Assembly (NCBI RefSeq): GCF_028502605.1
Contig: NC_079236.1
Location: forward strand, 496,001 to 560,000
Direction: 5' to 3'
DNA length: 64,000 nt
Origin: Trichoderma breve
Lineage: Eukaryota > Ascomycota > Sordariomycetes > Hypocreales > Hypocreaceae
The notes below the pieces were generated by a model. That model saw nothing but the letters and a program-made list of their open reading frames with translations. It was not told the origin of the DNA and did not search any database. The position numbers were made by a program, and so were the translations under genes. Positions 56,391-64,000 of the stretch are shown piece by piece; the first letter of the stretch is position 1, and each line of letters begins with the position of its first letter.

Positions 56391-56787
56391 AGTTCACAAA
56401 TGGGTTAAAGCAAAGTAACCTTGCAAGGTGAAGTTACCGTCAGGAGACCATGAGTCATATGCAGATTATATAAATAAAGCGAGAAATACACCGCCATCGA
56501 TGTCGAAAGTTGTAGCGCATGCTTTATGATTTAAAAAGTGATTCTTAATAATAAGCTTATAGTGGACCTGTTGGGAAGAGAGCAATAGGCGTTGCTGCTA
56601 TATTGATAAGCTGATGATGCTATATATTGACGGAGCTAAACACTAGTGAAACACGAAACACAATTTTCCTCATGTTGCTTGCAAATACTCATAGGCGTAT
56701 ATATACGAACATACTTGGCACCATATTTAGCATACGAATATATATATATCATCCAGACACCATGACATACTTGTAGCTGGATACAGT
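56391..56787. other. Convergent intergenic region
   Basis: AT-rich sequence between the 3' ends of the SDR (plus) and the reducing PKS (minus), including a short TA run near 56740. Terminators are expected here; no gene is seen. Confidence 0.5.
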
Positions 56788-59700
56788 TTATGCGTCATCG
56801 TCCGTACCCGAGATTGTGGGAGGCAAAAGGGACGACTTTGCAGCAATCTTGGTAGCCAGAGACGCCAATGGCATGTTGCTCAAAATATCAAACACAGAAA
56901 CGTCGCTCTTTACTTCCTTGAAGACCCAGGCGCGGACCTCAACAGCGACCAGACTGTCGACACCGTAAGAGTTCGCCGGCCTGGTTGGATCAAGGTCCTC
57001 AATCTCCACCATCATGGCCTTAGCGAGCTTGCGCACAAGAGCCACGCAGACGGCATCTGCTGCTTCCGCCAAAGTGCTCGCTCCTCGCAACACGGCTTGG
57101 AGATCAGCGTTAGAGTCGCCAGAGTCACTTGCTCTGCTTGCCTGCAGCTGCTGGGTGTCGAAGATGCGAAGAGGCCCGAATCGTGCCTCGCTGAACCAGA
57201 ACGGATCTTCGTGTCCATTCTTCTCGAGATGCCCACCAGTTGCAAGACCAACGACGGCTTGGATTGGCATTTCCCCAGACATGGCGGCTTGGACGACAGC
57301 CAGGACTTCTTGCTCGTGGATACCAATCATGGCTCCCGTCTTAAGGTATGACAGGATCTCTCCACGTTCGGCTGTAATACCTACACCAAGTACGACCCCG
57401 AGATTGATACTCGTTGCCGGCAGACCCTGAGATCTTCTATAATGGGCCATCGCATCTTGGTAAGTATTGCCTAGATGGGTATATCAGCATATGCCATTCT
57501 CAAAAGCCGCGTTCAAAATGGCATTATTGCGTAACTCACCCGCATTGTAATTCCCTTGGCCACGAGATCCAACAATGCCTCCAGTCGACGAAAGGCAGAT
57601 AAAGAAATCCATGTCTCTCGGTAGAAGGTCGTGCAAATTTTTGGTGGTGTAAACCTTGGGCCTAATAGCAGCATTGAAGTCCTCAAGGCTCATGTTCTCG
57701 AATAACACGTCCTACATATTGATTAGCACCTCTTTCATACAGATATTTGGCGCATACTCAGCTGAATTGCTTACCTGAAGCTGCATAGCGCAGTTAACGA
57801 CGCCCTTGATAAGGGGAAACTTGTTGTCTTTGACAGTCTTGAGTACGTCCTTGAGCTCGGAGGCATCGCTGATATCGCACGCGAATGCGAGAATCTTTGC
57901 CCCCTTCTTGGTCAATTCATCCACCAGCTTGCGAGCTGGCGGCTTAGTGGCTCCGGAGCGGCTTGTGAAAACAACATGCCGTGCACCTTGGTCAACCATC
58001 CAGGCGGCGATCGAACGGCCGAGACCTCCGAGGCCTCCTGGAATCATGTACGTCGCATCCTGAGAGAAGGAGTATGGCTTGCTCTTCTGGGAAACAATCT
58101 ATGCGCGTCGCCTATTAGCATCCCAGTTGTGTTTAAAGTTGAAATCTATATGTTTACATACCGGAACAAGATCCTCAGGTCCAGCGCTGAGAACCATCTT
58201 GCCAATGTGCTTTCCGGATTGCATAATACGGAAGGCCTCTTCAATCTGTGAAAAGTTCATGACCCTCAACGGCTGCACCGGTCGGATGATGCCATCCGCC
58301 AGGGCCTTCATGACGTCGGCCATGATACGACCGAATAATGGAATGTTATCACGATAAACCGAAAGCATGTTAACACCGACAAAAGCAATATTGTCCATGA
58401 ATTTGCTCATATCGATGCCGGTGTTTCCAACTGTGACTCAGGTTAACAATTGATACTTAATTCATGAAGGACATAAGCTTACCAATATCCTTCTTGCCAA
58501 GCTCAATAAAGCGGCCGAAAGGTGCCACGCAAAGCCAAGTCTGTCGCAGAGCCTCACCAGCCAACGAGTTCAAAACAACATCCACGCCCTTCTGATTGGT
58601 CATACGCTTGATTCCAGCTGCAAAACTGTGGTCTCTGCTGTTAAAAACATGGTCAGGTAGAATGCCGTATGTGTCGATGAGGAACTGCTTCTTGGTTTCT
58701 GAAGACACTGTAACGAAGATCTCGGCGCCGATGTGCTGTGCAAGGATAATTGCGGCTTGTCCTAGACCACCAGCGGCAGCATGAATAAGGATAGTCTCGT
58801 GGCGCTCCAAGCGAGCCACATAGAACAGCGAGTAGTACACCGTGGAGTATACGCAAGGAATCGAGGCAGCGTCGTCAAAGGATAAAGTGTCAGGAATCTT
58901 TTCAAACATGCCTTCGGGATTGCGTAAGAAAGTACGGAAGCAACCCAAACGGAATGTGATGACACGGTCACCTGGCTTGTACTTGGTAACGCCATCGCCG
59001 ACACGTGTAACGACACCACTGCATTCAACTCCCAGATCGGTATCAGCGATCTGACCCATCGAAATCATGACATCGTGGAAGTTCATGCCAACAGCCTTGA
59101 CCTCAATCTCAACTTCATGACTCTTCAAAGGCTTGGGATGTTCCTCATCATCGACAAATTGGAATGTGTCGAGCATACCAGGCGTCTTGATTGCCAGAGC
59201 AAGCGCACGTCCTGGTTGGTTAAATGGGAGCATGGAGACGGACTGCTCAGTCTTGCTAGCCTCGAACATTGCATTGACTGCCTTGTTAGGTGTCAGACGT
59301 AAGACGTGAAGCTGTCCTCCTTGGAGTGCGTACTCCCAGTCCGGACGCTCAATTTGGCTCGCCTGTGTCATGGAACGGAGCACCTTGTCGATTCCAGACA
59401 ATGAGTCGACAGAGTCAATGTCATCAGACGGGTCCAGATCCAATGTGGTTAGCAACATGCTCGGAATCTCTCCTCTTATTGTTCGTGCCAATCCCGCAAT
59501 CAAGTTGGCCCCAGGATTGGGGGTCTCTAAAGCACCTCCCCTAGTAAACCAGAGGGTGTGCTGAGAAGTAAGAAGGAGGTGTTTGACGGCTTCAAAGTCT
59601 GCGCTGCTGATGTCTTGCAAAAGAGGCGTCTCAGCTTCAAGCAAGGAAAGTGTCGTCTCATTGCTCAGATCGAAAGTAGAGATTTCGCCAAGAGACTTGA

Positions 59701-62700
59701 CAACAACATTGGCCACAGGTGAATACTTTGCCACCAGCTTCGAGGCCAATGCCTTTGTAGCGGTGGTCGGGTTTGAAGGCGTGACAACTGTAATGCTTCT
59801 AGGAAGCTCCGGTTGAGGTAAGGGACTAGCAGTAGAAAACATAAGCGAGATCGAGTAGTGCTCAGTACTGTGGTCGCGGAATGTCAAATCGACGCCACTG
59901 AAGCCCTGTTCACGGAGTCGAGTGTCCCACAGCCCTTCGGAGAGTCTGGGGCCCCATTTACGGCCATCATTCTCGCCTAGTTTGCTCTGTTAGTCAACTC
60001 TGTGGCATAATGAAATCGAATCGCGATTATTACGTACCTGCCCACCATCCAGGGAGGGATCCAAAGATCATAGGAACTCTCGCCAGGGTAGTGGTAAGCT
60101 CTCCGAGCAACAGAATACCACCCCTAAGGTACCAAACTGTTAGTAAAAAGGGTAATTAGACGGAGGAAATCGAATACACTTACGGCTTCAGTAACTCTCT
60201 GCAATGAGCCAGAGTCGTGCTGATAGCTGAGGTTGCATGCAAAACATTGTTGGCTACAACCATGTCGTAAACACCTGTTTGGATGCCTTGCTGTACTGGG
60301 GACTTCTCAATATCGAGTACCTTATACTCCAAAAATGGAGCCCATTCGTCAAAATCAGCGGCAGCAGCGCCAAAGAAGCCACCACTAATGTCAGTGAATG
60401 TGTAAGACTCAAGCCTGGCGGCAGCCTCCTCCCGCTGGCCCAGAGCTGCGAGAATGACCGAGGTGGTACCTCCCGTACCCGCGCCGACCTCAAGAATTCG
60501 TAGGGGCTTCTTATGCGACTTGAGTTGGACATATTTGGCAATAATAGGGTTCCACTTGTTAGTTCCTAGAGCATTTCGGTAATAATGTGTCAGGAGACTA
60601 TCCTGCATCAAGACCTGGAGAGGTTCAAGCTCGCCGCGCAAGATCTCGTCAAAGTGGAAACCCTGTTGGCAAAGAAGCTTTCCATCAACTGACGCCTCAG
60701 CTACACGTGCCAGAACTTCGTCTTCTTCTTTTTTGGTCATATTCAGCCAGTCGACCGAATCCTTTCCAACCGTTTGGCAGTCGAGTTTGCCCTGCTTTGC
60801 AAGTTCATATCTGTGACGCATGTACTCGTAGAAAATACGGTGATGCGGCGCGAAGCTCTTGGAATCTTCCTCTGAGAATCGACTAAGCACCCTCTTGCAG
60901 AAGATGAATGATGCCAGCTCCAAATCACGAACGACATCAACATCTGCATCGGGGATGGTGGCGCCATAAGGAGCAAAAAATGCTTGAGCAGTATCCAAGG
61001 ACATCTGCTCCAAGTCAATATCCCATTCTGTGTGGGCACCAAGCTTTCTCAAGGACGTTGTTGTCGCTGCCGACTCGGTAGAGAGGCCATCTGTCATGTT
61101 CTCGAGAGAAATGATTCTACAGCCCTCGATGATGACCATAGGCTTCTTCCAAGCTTCATCAGATGCAACAATCGTTCCAACAGACTCATTGTAGCCGTAT
61201 GGCTTAGACTTTGAGTAACCATAGTACCGAGTGCCAGGTTTGGAGCTAATCTTGCTGGAGATGTAAATGCTTTCGATAAATCGAGGAATCTTTGCTTTTT
61301 CTAGTTGGACTCCCGCAGGTGTACATGCTGGGATAACCATTTGAATGAAGTTATCCAATGCAGCTGGGTGAATAACGTGAGGATACTCGAAGCCTTCTGG
61401 CATGAACTTCCTAGTGTCTGGGATCTCAAGTTCACAGTGAGCTTCAAAGTCACCGGAGCTGATGTGCACCAGACCCGTGAATGTCGGTCCCCATTGGAGT
61501 CCAAGTTCGGCAAGCTATAGAAAAGATTAGTATGACATATTTTCCAATCAGTTAGTTTAGACGGGGGCAGACATACTGAGGCATAAACCTGACGGGGATC
61601 ATCAGGCTTGAATCCTGCGGTAGACAGTCTTTCGTACTCTGCGCGATGTCGACGCGACGACGCTTCTTCTTCATTATGGAATGTCGGATTATGTTCTGCC
61701 ACATACTTGACGGCGATAAGACCCGTACAGTGCTGAGTCCAAACACCAGATCGGCTCCTACACGAGATGGTGAATTCATTCCAGAAGGCATCTGGAAGGC
61801 GAGTACCTGCTCTACGTGGCCGGAATTGAAGTCTCGTCTCAGTGGGTGCGTCACTGGCCAGGACCATGGCTTTACCAACAGAGACATCACGAATCTGGAA
61901 TCCATCGATTTCCTTCGTGTGGTCTGCAATCTGGCGAGCAGCTTCAATAGCCATGACCATCATGCCTGACAATGGATACAGGATCGTACCCTGGACTTTG
62001 TGATGTTCAATCCAAGGAGCCTCTGAGACACGTAGATAGTTGGTCCAGCAGGGCTCAACGTCAGTAGAATGCTCGCTGAGTGCTCCGACGAGATCGTAAC
62101 GAGGAAGCTTTCGGTGACGGAACGCTGCGGAGACAGCAGATTCGTACCAGTACTTTGTGGAATGATTCCAGGCAAATGGAGGCAAGTTGGTAAGGAACTG
62201 GGGTCGCTGACTCTCATTTTCCGTCATTACATGCACTCGAGAAATGTCCACTGGGTGGCCTCGTTGGGCCAGCTTTCCAATGGCATCGAGGCAGCTTCTC
62301 ACAGCGTCCACATTGCGTGAGATGACAGAGATATACGGGACGTCATGCTTCAGCTTGGACCGATTCGCATCTAAAATTTGCTTCAAGGGGCCTTGGAGTG
62401 CCGAATGCGGGCCAATCTCGACAATGAGGTCAACGAACTGAGAGCTACCAGCAGTACGCTTCTTAGTCGGATTGTACTCGATAGCAGCCTCCACGGCCTG
62501 ACTGAACCGTACCGGGCTGACCATGTTTGACACCCAGTATGAGGGCGCGGCAAGTGCAGCGTTGTCAATCACCTTGCCTGTGACACTGGAGAACATGACC
62601 GTCTTTGCGGACGACTCAGATGGACGCAAACCGTTCAATGACTGCAAGTAGTCTTTTGCAATCAACTCCATATGAGGAGAGTGATAGGCCGTCTTGACAG

Positions 62701-64000
62701 CGAGCCTTCGATTAAAGATTTTCGCTTCTTCGAGTGCATTTTGAACTTGGATTATGGCTGCCGAGTCTCCGGATAGGGTCACGCTTGAAGGGCTGTTAAT
62801 GCAAGCAACAACAACACTGCCGTGTTTGGCGTCGACTTCTGCCAGGTAGGGTGCAACCTCAGTCTCTCCAAGTCCGACAGCAAGCATAGAGCCCTCTTTT
62901 TCTATGCCGCTAGACAGGCGACCACGGTGAAAGGCGATCTTCCAAGCTTCATCCCTGGTGAAAGCGCCTTTGGCATATGCGGCCTTGACAACGTTGATGA
63001 TTAGTATTTGATGATATTCAGAGCATACTCATGTTATAAAACTCACTGCAATCTCTCCACTGGAATGCCCGAGAACCACTGAAGGGCGAATATCCCACTC
63101 CGCCAAAAGGTCAATCACAGCAACTTGCAAGGCAGTACAGGCCGGCTGGCTAATTCGCGACTCGTTAATTCGTGAATCTTTTTCACTCCTTTGTAGTTCC
63201 TCTGTATATGCAGAATTAATATGATGAGACTGAAACAAGAAAAAAAGCAGAAATGCCTCAGCCGAATTCACTTACCAAGAAGGTCCCAATCGCTCCCGAT
63301 ACTCTTGAAGTAGTCAGTCGCATCCTGCAAGCTCTTCCTAAATGACTCATATGCTAGCAGTTCGCGACCCATGGCAAACCATTGAGCTCCCTGGCCGGTG
63401 AAGACGAAGTATAAGACAGGAGTTTGCGACGATCGCACCGGCTTAGGGCTCTTCTTCAAGGCCGAGATGAGCTCTTCAGTGGATGATGCAACAGTGTACG
63501 CCTTCCAAGAGAGCCTAGATCGACCAGCAGCCAGTGTATGAGACAGATTGCCGAGGAAGTTGATGTCCGTTCTCTGCTGTGACTCTAGATGCTTGAGCAG
63601 TTGTGTCGCTGTGCGTTCGATACCGGCTTGCTCGTTTGATGACCACATGAACAGTTTGGGCGACGATGTATCTACTGGTTTCTCCTCACCACTGATGGAC
63701 TCAGACGTGGCCGAACTGTTGTCAGTGGCCTCACCAGCATCACTGCTGTTGCTGCTGCTGTCTTCAGAGCTTGCACTCTCTTCTGACAACGGTTCCGGAG
63801 ATACAAGAGTGTTGTGCGCCCCATTCAGCCCTCGGGTTTCTAGGTAGTGATAAGCGTCGTCTAGAATGCAGTGGGCATTAGTGCCGCCGTATCCAAAAGA
63901 ATTGATACTGGCGCGACGAAGACCGCTCTCTCTCCAAGGCTGAAGCTTTGTTGACACCTCAAGGCCCCATTTCTCCAATGGGATACGGGGGTTCGCTTTT
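56788..64000 (-). CDS. Highly reducing polyketide synthase (KS)-AT-DH-cMT-ER-KR-ACP, 5' end outside the window
   Basis: Ten exons seen, complement of 63276->64000, 63047-63201, 61577-62983, 60184-61514, 60038-60123, 58483-59976, 58162-58430, 57775-58098, 57540-57711 and 56788-57470; about 2,215 residues lie in the window. The first visible residues are the end of the KS (NSFGYGGTNAHCILDD). AT: FTGQGAQWFAMG and GHSSGEIA. DH: HHKVQGTILYP histidine and ALDNFIQ aspartate. C-methyltransferase: LEVGAGTGGTTS, so it is probably active. ER: AAAGGLGQAA. KR: GGLGGLG and the GNYNAG region. A single ACP (YGVDSLVAVEV) ends the protein, with no thioesterase or condensation domain, so the chain is handed to another enzyme. 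Candidate acceptors are T0 of the NRPS or the SAT of the non-reducing PKS. The KS-AT linker is a long Ser/Glu-rich stretch. Confidence 0.93.

Noticed and set aside
56735..56750. TA-rich run as a promoter or origin
   Set aside because: A short simple repeat in a convergent intergenic region, with no supporting context.

Overview
The window is genomic DNA of a filamentous ascomycete (Pezizomycotina; a Hypocreales-like Sordariomycete is my inference). The evidence is short spliceosomal introns with GTRNGT donors, a fungal TMEM33/Pom33 homologue, a fungal-type tRNA-Asp, and four kinds of fungal megasynthase or tailoring gene. It is a secondary-metabolism region with one ordinary housekeeping gene at its left edge.

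Layout. 1-2.3 kb: a four-exon Pom33/TMEM33 membrane protein on the minus strand. 2.3-5.2 kb: no gene seen. 5.2-29.95 kb: one intronless 8,251-codon non-ribosomal peptide synthetase (NRPS), organised as a vestigial A-domain stub, T0, seven C-A-T modules and a terminal NAD(P)H reductase domain. 30.19 kb: tRNA-Asp(GTC). 31.7-34.8 kb: a polytopic membrane protein and a secreted, Cys-rich single-pass protein. 36.6-37.8 kb: a cystathionine-gamma-synthase-like PLP enzyme. 38.1-55 kb: a compact aromatic-polyketide cluster. It holds a fused flavin halogenase/O-methyltransferase, a metallo-beta-lactamase-type thioesterase, a non-reducing PKS without its own thioesterase, a secreted FAD-linked oxidase, an AflR-like regulator without a visible zinc cluster, and an SDR. 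56.8 kb to the right edge: a highly reducing PKS on the minus strand, whose KS runs off the window.

How the parts may work together. The NR-PKS, stand-alone thioesterase, halogenase-methyltransferase fusion, FAD oxidase and SDR form a plausible route to a chlorinated, O-methylated aromatic polyketide. The closest precedent I know is the Aspergillus oryzae AoiQ/dichlorodiaporthin (isocoumarin) system. Three exact TCG-N5-CGA palindromes, the consensus bound by AflR, lie in the intergenic regions of exactly this set of genes. The NRPS starts with a free T0 domain and ends in a reductase, as expected for an acyl-initiated heptapeptide released as an aldehyde or alcohol. The reducing PKS at the right edge could supply its acyl starter, or could instead feed the SAT domain of the NR-PKS. 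The window may therefore hold two interleaved clusters or one hybrid one. Splice sites were chosen by eye from reading-frame continuity and family alignment.
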